Source of the DNA: Panicum virgatum
Taxonomy: Eukaryota; Streptophyta; Magnoliopsida; Poales; Poaceae
Assembly: GCF_016808335.1 (NCBI RefSeq)
Contig: NC_053146.1
Location: 36,576,470-36,640,469 of the forward strand
Direction of reading: 5' to 3'
Length of the DNA stretch: 64,000 bases
The notes under the pieces are model-generated. The model made no database searches. It had not been told where the DNA came from and saw nothing but the letters and a program-made list of their open reading frames with translations. This document shows positions 44,110-54,911 of this stretch, one piece after another. Made by a program: the position numbers and the translations under genes. Position 1 is the stretch's first letter, and each line of letters begins with the position of its first letter.

Positions 44110-44701
44110 GAAATCTGGGCCTCGAAGCCCATGTAATAGATTAGTGTTTATCGTAATCACACTTTGTAATCGTATCTTGTGAATATAAGAAATTCATTTT
44201 CGTTAAATCGACTGTGTGGCCCATCGAGGCCTTGTGTGTTCGAGCCTTTGTTTTCTTTACTTTATTTCTGTGTTCTCGTATGCGACTTAGATAAACTTCT
44301 GTGAGGAATTTCGCGTTCATAAATAACGTAGGCGTGGGGTGGTGAGGGGGGTGCCGTATCCCGGAGGCGTAGGCGGCCCCGCGACTCGACCGGCCCCGTA
44401 CCGTAGTTGCTTACGCCTCGCGTCCATTTTTTCCAAGTATACGAGAAGGTTAAGGACGAAACGTAAATATTTCGAAAAAACATTGGCGATTTTTTGGGAC
44501 GTTCGAGGGTTCCCCCCGTAATAGCCCCCGAGGGAGGCTTGGCTTTGCCGAGGGTAAAGCCGAGCGTACCTCAGTATCCGTGCACGTCCGAGCCCTCGAG
44601 GGTCCGGAAGGTTCCCAAAAATAAACAAGTAAAACATACTTCTTTATTATTTTGGGAAATCGAAAATGCAAGTACAAACGATGTACAAATAGCTCGAATT
44701 T
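44110..44701. other. Spacer between antisense ORF and pol
   Basis: No coding similarity. It contains a third polypurine-like motif TAGCCCCCGAGG (44522-44533) shortly beyond the pol stop codon on the minus strand. The convergent 3' ends of pol and the antisense ORF lie on its two sides. Confidence 0.5.
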
Positions 44702-46070
44702 CTAAGGATAGAAGCGATGTAGCTGTTGTATGTTCCAAGCGTTGGAGAGGACTTCGACTTTTTTGTTCGCCAGCTTGTACGTGCCAGGTTTGAGCACCTC
44801 GGTGGTTATGTACGGTCCTTCCCATGGCGGTGACAGCTTGTGGCGTCCCCTGTTGTCCAGTCGAAGCCTCATCACCAAGTCCCCTTTGTTGAGGTCTCGG
44901 CGCCGGACTCTCTGCACCTGATACCTTCGTAGAGATTGCTGGTAGCGCGCAGAGTGTAGGAGCGCCATGTCTCGAGCCTCGTCCACCTGATCCAGCGAGT
45001 CCTCACGGGCTTGCTGGATTTGCTGCTCTTGGTATGCCTTGAGCCTTGGCGACCCGTACTCCAAGTCCGTGGGGAGTATGGCAACGGCGCCATAGACGAG
45101 GAAGAACGGGGTAATGCCCGTGGCTCTGCATGGGGTCGCCTCAGGCTCCAAATGACCGAGGGTAGCTCTGTGAGCCACCTTCGGCCAAATTTGTTCAACT
45201 TGTTGAAGATTATTGGCTTCAGTCCCTGGAGGACCATGCCGTTGGCACGCTCCACTTGCCTGTTCATCTGTGGGTCTGCCACAGCCGACCAATCCACACG
45301 TATGTGGTAGTTATCGCAGAACGCCAAGAACTTCTTGCCTGTGAACTGGGTGCCGTTGTCGGTGATGATCGAGTTCGGGACCCCGAACCTGAAGACGATA
45401 TCGGTGAAGAATAGAACCGCTTGCTCGGATTTGATTTTGCCGATGGGTCGAGCCTCGATCCCTTTGGAGAATTTGTCGACCGCCACCAGCAAGTGGGTGA
45501 AGCCCTCGGACGCCTTCTTTAGCGGACCGACGAGGTCCAGCCCCCACACAGCGAAATGCCATGTAACGGGGATGGTCTGCAGAACGTGCGCGGGGAGGTG
45601 TGTTTTTCGAGCGTAGAACTGGCAACCCTCGCAGGTCCGCACGACGTCGGTGGCATCGGCGATCGCGGTGGGCCGGTAATAACCTTGCCGAAACGCGTTA
45701 CCCACGAGGGTGCGTGGTGCGGCATGATGGCTGCAGACGCCAGCGTGGATGTCGCGAATCAGCTCCTTGCCCTCGGGGATGGGGATGCATCGCTGCAAGA
45801 CGCCCGAGGGACTGCGCTTGTACAGCTCGTTGTCGATCAGGACGAAGGACTTGGCCCGCCTAGCGAGGCGTCGCGCCTGAGCGCGGTTCGAGGGTAGGAC
45901 CCCTCGAATCATCCAGTCAAGGTACTGGACGCGCCAAACTTGTGAGGTGGGGGCCTCGTCGACTTCCATTGCTTCGGCCTCGTCCGTGGAGGTGGTCCCG
46001 AAGTCAATGTCCATGGGCTCGGCCTTGTCTGCCGGGGGGTTCCCGCCGGAGGGCCCGGCGGTCGAGGGGC
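44702..46070 (-). pseudogene. Integrase domain of the Tat element
   Basis: The zinc-binding HHCC part is visible as HAGVCSHHAAPRTL...CEGCQFYA (near 45750-45620). The catalytic core follows with WGLDLVGP, SIITDNGTQF and QVERANGM supplying the D, D and E residues. The C-terminal part with RRRDLNKGDLVMRL...PWEGPYITTEVLKPGTYKL ends in the stop at 44702. A frameshift near 45290-44990 splits the domain. This enzyme would join element cDNA to host DNA. Confidence 0.85.
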
Positions 46071-47922
46071 CCGGTTCCGTTGGGTGCTTGAATTCGACGG
46101 AGGGCTTGGTGATATCGCGAGCGAAGATGTTCGGGGGGACGGTGGTCCGTCCTGACGCAATCTTGGCTAGTTCGTCGGCATCCTTGTTGTACTTGCGCGA
46201 GACATGATTGAGTTCTAGGCCGTCGAACTTGTCTTCGAGGCGGCGCACTGCATTACAGTATGCCTCCATCTTCAGGTCGTGGCAACTAGACTCCTTCATC
46301 ACTTGATCAATGACGAGTTGAGAGTCACCGTGCATGTCGAGGTGTTTGACGCCGAGCTCGATGGCGATGCGAAGGCCACTGAGGAGGGCTTCTTACTCCG
46401 CCATATTGTTAGACGCAGGGAAATGCAATCGTATCACGTACCGCATGTGTTCTCCAAGGGGTGAGATGAAAAGTAGGCCGGCGCCGGCGCCGGTTTTCGT
46501 CACCGACCCGTCAAAGTACATGGTCCAGCATTTGGCCTGGATTCGTGGTGTCGGTAGCTGAGTATCCGTCCACTCAGCCATGAAGTCAGCCAAGATTTGG
46601 GACTTGATCGCCTTGCGGGGGGCGTAGGTGAGAGTTTCTCCCATCAGCTCCATAGATCATTTGGCAATTCTACCCTCGGCTTCCCGGTTGCGGGCTATCT
46701 CTCCCAAAGGGAAAGATGAGACCACGGTGACGGGATGGGCCTCGAAGTAGTGGCGCAGCATGCGCTGAGCCTAGACCACTGCGTAGAGCAGCTTCCGAAT
46801 CTGCGGATAGCGTGTCTTAGTTTCAGACAACACTTCGCTGATGTAGTACACCGGCCGTTGGACGGGCAGAGCATGGCCCTCCTCTTGTCTTTCGACCACG
46901 ATCACCGCGCTGACCACTTGGGTCGTTGCAGCTACGTACAGAAAGAGGGGCTCGTTGTCCGTGGGTGGTGTGAGAATGGGAGCGTGAGTGAGCGATGCCT
47001 TCAGCCTGTCGAGGGCTTCTTGAGCTTCGGGGGTCCACGTGAAGCGCTCGGTTTTCCTCAAGAGTCGATACAGGGTACGCCTTTCTCGCCGAGACACGAG
47101 ATGAACCGGCTGAGGGACGCTAGGCATCCCATGACCCTTTGTACCCCCTTTAGGTCTCGGATCGGTCCCATCAGTGTGATGGCCGAGACTTTGTCAGGGT
47201 TGGGTTCGATGCCCCGCTGGGAGACAATGAAGCCCAAGAGCATGCCTCGAGGCACCCCGAACACGCACTTCTCGGGGATGAGGTTTACCCCTTTGGCCTG
47301 CAGGCAATTGAATGCGATCCTGAGATCTGCGATCATCGACATATGCTTCTACGTTCCGCCCGAGATGGTCTCCAAAAATATGGAGCATACACCGCTGATA
47401 TGTAACTCCAGCGTTTCTGAGGCCAAAGGGCATCGTAACGTAGCAGTACATGCCGAAAGGTGTGATAAAAGAAGTCGTGAGCTGGTCGGACTCTTTCATC
47501 TTGATTTGGTGGTAACCGGAGTAAGCATCAAGAAAGGATAAAAGTTCACACCCCGCAGTAGAATCTATGATTTGATCGATACGTGGCAAAGGAAAGGGAA
47601 CCTTCGGACATGCTTTATTTAAACTACTATAATCTGCACACATCCTCCAGCTTTCGTTCTTTTTCTTCACTAATACAGGGTTAGCTAGCTACTCGGGATG
47701 GAATACCTCCATGATGAACCCAGCCGCCAGAAGTTTCTACAACTCCTCGCCAATCGCCCGGCGCTTGAGCTCGTCGAAGCGTCGCAGGCGCTGCTTCACC
47801 GGCTTGGAGTTGGGTTGGATATCAAGGGAGTGCTCGGCGACCTCCCTCGGTATGCCAGGCATGTCCGAGGGGCTCCACGCGAAGATATTTGGATTGGCGT
47901 GGAGAAAGTCGACGAGCACCAC
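46071..47922 (-). pseudogene. Reverse transcriptase and two RNase H domains of the Tat element
   Basis: RT blocks: WRMCADYSSLNKACPKVPFP, STAGCELLSFLDAYSGYHQI, FGMYCYVTMPFGLRNAGVTY and the catalytic YVDD (near 47335). The first RNase H (WTPEAQEALDRLKASLTHAP to YYISEVLSETKTRYPQIRKL, about 47045-46775) is degenerate. A second, archaeal-type RNase H follows (MYFDGSVTKTGAGAGLLFIS, HGDSQLVIDQVM, NKDADELAKIASG; about 46540-46140). Stops and frameshifts occur near 47737, 47690, 47335, 46770, 46660 and 46395. Confidence 0.8.
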
Positions 47923-47925
47923 TTC

Positions 47926-48885
47926 CTATTTGTTGTCGAGGGTAGCGCTGATCTGCAATGCCTTGTCGTTGGAGCGATCCGGGTCGAGGGGCACCTTCTT
48001 AATACCCTCGGCGGCCTCAAAGCTGCCCGCGTGTCGGTGCATGGAGTCCAAGGCCTCGCTTGCCATTTTGTCGAGGGTGGCCGCGAGGGCCTCGTCCTCT
48101 GCTTGAGCCTCCGCGTGCTCAATGCACTCGACGTCGCACTCGTAGGCATGCTCGAACGAAGAGCCGACGGTGATGACGCCCTTCGGACCCGACATCTTCA
48201 GCTTGAGGTAGGTGTAGTTGGGGATGGCCATGAACTTGGTGTAGCAGGGACGACCAAGGATGGCTTGATAGGATCCCCGAAACCCCACCACCTCAAAGGT
48301 GAGTACTTCCTTGCGGAAGTTGGCTGCCATACCGAAGCAGACAGGAAGATCGATCTGGCCGAGAGGTTGGACTCGCTTCCCCGGCGCAACGCCATGGAAT
48401 GACGACTTGCTGGGGCGAAGCTTGTTTAGCCCAATCCCCATGAGCTCCAAGGTGTGGGCGTACATGATGTTTAGGCTGCTGCCTCCGTCCATGAGCACCT
48501 TGGAGAAGCGGGTGTTGCCGATGATGGGGTCGACAATGAGCGGATACCGTCCCGGGTGCGGGACGTAGTCGGGGTGGTTTTCGCGGCCAAAGGAAATGGT
48601 ATCCTCCGACCAATCGAGATAGGATGGCGTGGCTTTGGTGACGGAGAAAACTTCCCGGCGCTCCCGCTTGCGCTGCCGGGAGGTCATGTTCGCCGTTGGT
48701 CCTCCAAAGATGAAGAAGGCGTTCTCCACTAGGGGGAACTCGTCGTCTCCACCTTTATCGCCAGCATCCTTTTTCTTGTCCTCGTCGCGATATGCGACGC
48801 GGTTGTAGTACTTCTTGAGCATTTTGCACTGCTCAAGGGTGTGGTTGACCGAGCCCTTGTGGTAAGGGCATGGTTTCTTCAGCAT
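47926..48885 (-). pseudogene. Gag end and protease of the Tat element
   Basis: The frame starts with the PCPYHKGSVNHTLEQC zinc-knuckle-like end of gag. It then carries the retropepsin-like protease with FSKVLMDGGSSLNIMYAHTL (active-site form DGGS) and YQAILGRPCYTKFMAIPNY. DGG in place of DTG/DSG is usual in Tat-type proteases. A stop at 47926 separates it from RT. Confidence 0.8.
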
Positions 48886-50414
48886 ATCGTCGAACAGGCC
48901 GCGACCGCCTCGAGGGGGGCCTCGAGGTCCTTTGTGGTCCGGGGCGGTAGCGAAGGCCTCCTCGGAGTTCTCCGCCTGCCCCGATCCGCGCTGGTTCGGT
49001 GGGACCGGCTTCTTTCCTTTCCTCCCCCGCTTCTATTTCTTGGCGGGGTGTTGGGCTTGACGTTGCTGCCCTCCGCAGGCGCGTCGTCCTTGCGCTTGCT
49101 CGGCTTGTCGTCGAAGATGGCACCAACAGCCTTCTCGCCGGCGGCGTAGTTGGTGGCGGCGTCGAACAACTCGTTGGTGTTGGCGGGTCGGCTTCTCGCG
49201 AGCTCATGCACCAGGTTCCTGCACGTCGTACCCTCGAGGAAGGCGTTGATGACCTCGACATGGGTGACGCTGGGGAGCTCGGTGCATTGCTCGGAGAAGC
49301 GCCGCACGTAGTCGCGCAGGGACTCATTGGGCTTCTGGCGACACCCTTTGAGGTCCCAAGAGTTCCCAGGGCGCACGTATGTGCCCTGGAAGTTGCCCAC
49401 GAAGATCTCGACTAAGTCGGCCCAGTTGTGGATCTGGTCCGCAGGCAAATGCTCGAGCCACGTTCGTGTGGCATCAGCAAGGTGAAGAGGAAGGTTGCGG
49501 ATGATGACCGCATCTTCCGTCGCACCGCCTAGCTGGCACGCTAGGCGGTAATCGTTGAGCCAAACCGCTGGATCGGTCTCGCCCGAGTACTTGACGAGGG
49601 TGGTGGGTTGTCGAAAGCGCGGGGGAAAAGATGCAGTTCGGATCTCCCAGCTGAACACCCGGGTGCCCGGAGGCTCCGGTGACTCACCCCTGTCATGCTC
49701 GGGATCGAAGCGTCCACCCCGTCGAGGGGTGTACTTCCTGCCGCCGACGATGTAGCAGGCGTCGCCGTCTTCGGCGTGCCCGCGTGCGTCGTGGAGCCGC
49801 TCTCTCGCGGGAGGCCTTCCGATGCGGTCGTGCACCGAGGGTGCCCTCGCACCGGGAGCTACGGCTGCCTTGCCCTTTTCTGCAGGTGGAGCGTGCACAG
49901 AAGCCTCGTGGTCCTGGCATGCAGTCCTACCGGGCTGCTCCGGGGCTTTCGAGCGCATACGAGACGCAGAGCTCTCGGCTTGCTGCACGGCAGATTGCTC
50001 GATGAGCGCCTGTGCCTCGCGGCGCAAGTTGCGGCCCAAAGGCGTCGATGGCTCGGGCATGGCTTGGAGTATGTAGGCCGCAGCGACGAGTGTTTCACCG
50101 GCCGTCTTGAGTTCCGGAGGTTTGTCGGCCAGGATGCACTCCCGGGCAACACGCGCCGCCGCCTGGGCATGAGCACCACGTGCGGAGCGCTGCTGCTCGA
50201 GCGCGGTGCGCAGCACCTGGGTCTGCCGACGTTGCTCGTCGAGCTTGGCTTTGAGTTCTTTGAGCTGTGCCAGCTGTGCTTGCCGCGCCGCCAAGCTTGA
50301 CGAAGAAGAAGGGGCCGCAGGGGGCACCACTGGTTGGTTTGCCTGTGCATCCGTCCCGCCGTCCCCGTCGTCGCCCAGGGCATTGTCGTTTTGCTCGTCC
50401 GCAAGATCAGCCAT
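48880..50414 (-). pseudogene. Gag of the Tat element
   Basis: The probable start is MADLADEQNDN at 50414. An N-terminal coiled coil (residues about 35-75) precedes a long linker. The retrotransposon gag domain is KYSGETDPAVWLNDYRLACQ, WLEHLPADQIHNWADLVEIF, then PNESLRDYVRRFSEQCTEL. Near 49035 the frame shifts by one base: the correct family sequence RGRKGKKPVPPNQRGSGQAE continues in the frame of the protease, which also has one TAG there. Confidence 0.8.
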
Positions 50415-51131
50415 GAAGCACTCCCGAGTGGGATTGTACTCCCCCCTCACAGGAGTCCTCAGAGCAGGTGAGGCAATAAGCCGTCACAAGCTGGAACGAG
50501 CGGAATGCGTCGGGGTCGCGGACCCCGGAGTAGTGCTCGGCCTCTGCGGCCGTGAAGTTGTTCATGAAGAAGTGGATGTCATCGGCGACTGAGCTCGCCA
50601 TTTCAGGGTAGGATTCGTCAAGGGACGATGCGATGAGGTTGCGGATCGACAGAAGATGATGACCCGGCAGATCCTCATACTCGGTGAAGTTAGAACTGAT
50701 CGAAGAAGCGTAGGTCGCAGTATTGCGCATCCCGAAGGGGAAGGGCGACGGCGAGGTCGAGCCCCCCGTCGGAGGCGCTGGTACTGTAGCAGATGATGGT
50801 ACCGCCGCGGATGACACCGAGGCACGTGATGACGAAGCGGTGGCCCCGTTGGGCGCGATGCTGAGTTGCAACATGCCAGCCTCAACCCATGCGGGGGAGT
50901 TGTGGCGTGCCGCACGGCGCCGCTCCTCGCATGCTTGTCGCGAACGGTGGCCCGTGCGCCTGTTGCGCTAGGCTGGTGAAGTCAGAGTGACGGGGTTGCG
51001 TCCGGGCGAGAGGAGCTGCATGAGGTAACCGTTGCCGGTTGCTCTGAACTCGAGACTCCCGAACCAGATCACGTACCCCGCGGGGAGTGGATCTGAAACG
51101 CCCAAGGGGTAAGGGTTGGATCTACCCGCCA

Positions 51132-51198
51132 TCCCTGGAGATCAAATGGGAACAAAAGAGAAAATGTCACTCAGCGAGCCCCTACCTGGCGCGCCAAC
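51132..51198 (-). other. Leader and primer-binding site of the Tat element
   Basis: On the minus strand GTTGGCGCGCCAGGTAGGGG follows the 5' LTR directly and has the form of a tRNA-complementary primer-binding site. The adjacent bases form the leader that is also found as a leftover at 36276-36341. Confidence 0.7.
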
Positions 51199-52647
51199 TG
51201 TCGGCGTCCTGACCCGGGGGGTCCGGATCCCAACTAGTAAATGCTGCGTGTTTCCTCGTCCTAGATGATGATGCAAGAGGCAACACAGTAACACACGGGT
51301 TTATCCTGGTTCCGGCCACAGGGTCGTACGTCCAGCAAAGGGGTGTGCGAGGGCACTGTATTATCTTCAACCCGGAGTGCTTGTAGTAGGGGGTACAAGC
51401 GAGGCGAGAGAGGGAGGGAAGCTCCCAAGTCTCTGCTAGAGGAGGAATCGGTTGCAGTGAGTGCTCAGTGATGCTGAGAGGTGACGATGATCGTGAGTGT
51501 GGGTGACCGTGGCCGCTGATGTCCAGAACGTCCCCCCTTAAAGGAAACCCGCCTCCTCCTTTTATAATCACAAAGAGGGGCGGTATAGATGAGTAGGGGA
51601 ACGTGAAAGTCGTCGTCTTCCCTCGAATCGCGGGGGTGCAGTGGTCGGACACTGTAGGAAGTATACTGTGGGGCATGGCGTCGGGCGTGGCGGTCGTCCT
51701 GGATGTCGTCCATGGTCTTGCGGAGATCGCGCCGGCGTCCTGCCAACCCCAGCGGGCGGCGTGGTCGTCGCTGTAGGGTGTTCAGTCCTCCTGAGGTGGC
51801 ATTCGGTGGGTCCCGCAGGTCAGGGTCCTGCATGCTTCAGCGGTGGTGGGGTATGCGGCGGTCCCGGACCCCCCTGGACGGAGTGCTGGGGTGCACACTA
51901 GAAGGTCCGGGAGACACATGGAGGTCCCGGACCGCTCGAGGGGGGTCCGGGACTCCGGCTGCGTGTGCTGAGTGTCCCTCTTGGAGGGGCACGTGGCGTC
52001 GCCGGACCCCTTCCCAAGCAGGAGGCGGGTCCGGGGCCATACGTGTGATGAGGTGGAGTCCGGACTGCCGGTGTTGGCAGAATAGTACGGGGAGCAGTGC
52101 TGAGCACGCTCCGTCCCGCGTCGCAGGTCCCACAGTATCGCCACAGCGCCCGGGATGGCGGAGCAGTGACCGGAGTTGGCCGATGGGACTCCGGTCACAG
52201 CCACTGTGGGGAATGGCGATCTGACGCCGTTTGTCCTGAGCACTGTGGAGGAGTGGTTGGCACTTAATGCCTCCGTATGACGGGCGGGTGAGCGGTAGGC
52301 CCGTTTGTCCCTTATGCCGAGGGGTGGCCTCGAGCGAGGCGGAGATGGTTTGCCCGCTCGAGGGTAGATCCGCTACCCTCGAGCGAGGCGGAGATGCGGG
52401 GCGAGGTCGAGGGGCCTCGACGGGTGCCCTCGAGCGAAGCGGAAATCGCCCCGTGGTCCGAGGGGAGCGTGGATGGGCCGCACTGTGTGCGGGGGCCGCG
52501 TGTTGGGCTTTCTTGAGTCCTTTTCTTTCTTCCAGATTGGAAGGAGGCTGTGGGCCTTCGTGGGCCCAGCTGCCTTAACACGTGTTTGTGTTCTTTGGAG
52601 TGGTCTTAGTACCACGATTAGGGTGTCCCTAATCGTGGTACCCGACA
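51199..52647 (-). repeat. Right (5') LTR of the Tat element
   Basis: This 1449-bp LTR starts TGTCGGCGTCC and ends GGTACCCGACA, with perfect TGTCGG/CCGACA ends. A minus-strand TATA box (TTATAAAAGG) lies at about 51558-51567 and would start the genomic RNA. Element C LTR sequence resumes at 52648 with ATTACTTTAGC. Confidence 0.85.
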
Positions 52648-53174
52648 ATTACTTTAGCGGCTTTTTCTGCAAAATAATCCACCAGCCAAATGCCTTGCAT
52701 GTCTAGGTATGTGGGCTAAGTTATATCCACTGGTCGGGTAAGTCTTGCTAAGTATTAGTTGCTCAGGGTTTGTTGTTTACCCTATTTCAGGTTTATAAGC
52801 TAACTAGCCTTCACATCGGTGGGCTCGATGTGGTGCCTTATCTTCACATCTCGATAGTTCTCGATTTATTTAGTTTGTTTTATTTATTTCTCTAGTAAAA
52901 ATGCTCTGTAAGTTAGATTCTTTTCCACTGCTATTTTTTTATTTGTAAATTTTAAATTTAAAACTGTTTTGTAAAAGTCTTAATATAATTTACTATTTTT
53001 GTAAGTTTATATCATGCTGGTACCTTCTGCGCTCGCCTTCGTGTGAGACTTCTGGTGTGTTTCAATCAGCCTGTGGGTTGGAAATAGCCTGTCAAGTTAC
53101 ACTTAATTAAGCTAATGCGTCAGATAATGACGGTTACGATTAATTAAGCGTTTTAACTCGGCGGGTCTATCACA
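52648..53174 (+). repeat. 3' LTR of element C, right part
   Basis: This aligns with 31576-32102 of the 5' LTR and ends in TATCACA, followed by the CAGCT target duplication. Confidence 0.85.
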
Positions 53175-53179
53175 CAGCT

Positions 53180-53930
53180 CGTCTCCGCGCCGCCAGCCCC
53201 GACTCGCCTCAGCGCCGACCCACCTCCTGCCACGCCGAGCCTCCACTTCTCTCCTCCCGCCGCCGTCTCTAGATCCGGCGCCGTCTGTTGAGCTCCTCCT
53301 CCGCCGTTTGGATCACGGCATCGGCGCGGGCGCCGCAGCGGGCAGCTGGGCCGGCGGCTGCTGCGCGCTATTGCCTCGCCGGTGGCTGGTCGGCTCTTGC
53401 AACTCAAGGAGTACGACGAGAAGGTGCTGGTCGAGATCTATAGGTCCATACTTGCGCGCGGCGGGCCGCTCCCACTCACAGTGGCCGGCGACGGCGCCAG
53501 TGCGCGTGCGCCCGCTGCGGCTGCCCACGGCTGTCTGAGCGAGCGCCGAAAGACACATGGGTTCTTCTTCGCAAGTGTGAATACGCTATCTCTGAATATG
53601 CTGTCTGTCCATGCAATGCAAGTCTGAACTTGTAAGGTCTCGTCATGCTCGTGTTCTAGTAAACTCTCTCCTCGGACTCGGAGTAGCACTTATTCATAGC
53701 AATGCCGATCTACGTGTCCTATATTACTTGAGTAATTTGTAAGGTCTTTTGAAATTCTAGTGCTTCATGAACCATCTTCCTCTCTTTTTTGTTTTTTTTT
53801 GGGACAGCCAATTTGTTTGTAGTGGCACCCTACGACAAACGCAGCCCAACAAGATGTCCAAAGAAGCCCACGGCTGCGCTGGAAAAGAGAGCCAGCAGCC
53901 GAACAGCGAGGGGTAAAAATGGTAACTCAT
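53180..53930 (+). other. Interior of the PIF/Harbinger element, possible captured gene piece
   Basis: The first 380 bp are GC-rich and proline/arginine-coding in several frames, as in the 5' region of a grass gene. The rest is AT-rich. No frame has a recognised domain. It continues directly from 29409 once element C is removed. Confidence 0.35.
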
Positions 53931-54078
53931 AAAAATACTCACAAAAATAGGAGCTGGAGCTGACTAGCAAGCCAAACATCTTTCCACCAAGCCTAACTCC
54001 ATGGTGGAGCTGCTCCATAGTGGAGTTCTTGGAGTGGAGCTAGAATAGTTGAAGTGGAGCTCTCCCAAACACCCCTTA

Positions 54079-54250
54079 TTCATTAGACTTGGTACTAATG
54101 CACTCATTCGTACCGGGTCCAAAAATAACTGGTCCTAAGGTGAAGGATCAATGCTGCACTCCTTTACAACGTACCGATGCTAGCAATAGTACCAGATATA
54201 AATGTAACGGTACTAATTTTGGTGGACGGATGCCTCTTTCTCCAGTAGTG
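54079..54250. mobile_element. CACTA-element remnant, right terminus
   Basis: The block ends TTTCTCCAGTAGTG at 54250, the reverse complement of a CACTACTGGAGAAA terminus. It contains several GGTACTAAT/CGTACC-type subterminal words. It is the right end of a small CACTA-type element whose left part (29011-29066) was separated by the PIF/Harbinger insertion. Confidence 0.55.
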
Positions 54251-54911
54251 GAGGCTGTAAATCGCCAAGGTCCTCACTAGCAGCGTACTCTTGTTTACAC
54301 ATTTTCCTACCTAACGAGGTAAGTTTTTTCTCTCCTATGTCTTTCTCTTGTATTCTCCTTGATGTTCTACTTTAAAAATGTATATTTAGATTTCATCTTG
54401 TTCTTATGTATCCATTTTGTTTTCTTACATAAACAGTAGGGATCAAAACGGTCAGAAGAAGGCTAAATTGTTTTCTATTTCATATTTCTTCTTAGAAATG
54501 GTATCGAAAACAATATTGTCGAAAACGAATATAGATCCAATATTACAGAAACTTCAGAAATGAAACTATGGGAATAGCTCGATATCGATTGGAAATCGAT
54601 AATTTATAGCTCAAAAACGCTAGGCATTACCATATATAGGTTTGATAAGGCAAGATGATAGGTCAACGCTCCGATCGTGGAATCATCTCCTCCTCCTCCT
54701 CCTCTTCTTATTTTCTTGTCTAGAGTCCCCAGTCTTGTCGTCTGTTCTGTGTTTGTTCTAGGTGATCTATGATTGGGCTGAAACTGTTGGTTTTTAGGCT
54801 GGGACAAAACTATGTGGCTCATCCCAAGAATTATTGGTTCATCTTTTCATTTTGGCAAAAACCTCCGATCCACCCATCCTCTTCCTCATGTTGGGCCGAA
54901 GTCTGCACATA
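54251..54911. other. AT-rich spacer, nothing recognised
   Basis: I see no gene or transposon terminus here. A short CTC/TCC run lies near 54690. Confidence 0.4.

Larger units (their letters stand above)
36276..52647 (-). mobile_element. Tat-lineage Ty3/gypsy retrotransposon with antisense ORF
   Basis: The element runs on the minus strand: 5' LTR 51199-52647, PBS and leader, gag 50414-48880, protease 48885-47926, RT and two RNase H domains (about 47920-46070), integrase (46070-44702). A long 3' region carrying an antisense ORF (40464-44109) comes next, then a polypurine tract and the 3' LTR 36342-37837. A domain order with an archaeal-type second RNase H and an antisense extra ORF is known for Tat/Retand/Grande-type elements. 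All reading frames are broken, so it is inactive. It inserted in the 3' LTR of element C at GGAATTAC; the right flank is exact, the left is deleted. Confidence 0.85.
29410..53174 (+). mobile_element. Non-autonomous Tekay-type LTR element C
   Basis: This is a complete LTR element with TSD CAGCT at 29405-29409 and 53175-53179. The 5' LTR is 29410-32102, the internal region 32103-34365, and the 3' LTR 34366-36275 plus 52648-53174. The 3' LTR is interrupted by the Tat element. LTRs start TGTAACACCC and end ...CACA (3') or ...CATA (5', one mutation). The 2.26-kb internal region has no recognisable coding sequence, so mobilisation must have depended on an autonomous relative. Confidence 0.85.
29067..54075. 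mobile_element. PIF/Harbinger-type element split by nested LTR elements
   Basis: The left terminus GGGAGTGTTTG at 29067 and right terminus CAAACACCCC at 54075 begin inverted repeats of roughly 130-150 bp rich in AGCTCCACTCCA. Both ends are flanked by TTA (29064-29066 and 54076-54078), the 3-bp duplication typical of PIF/Harbinger. Without the nested DNA (29410-53179) the element is about 1.24 kb and encodes no transposase. Its GC-rich interior (29280-29409 joined to 53180-53560) may be a captured gene 5' region, with a short peptide RLLQLKEYDEKVLVEIYRSI near 53394-53453. I do not recognise the source gene. Confidence 0.7.

Noticed and set aside
45011..46207. + strand frames opposite the integrase
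   Set aside because: They are complement shadows. The minus strand carries the HHCC and DDE motifs.
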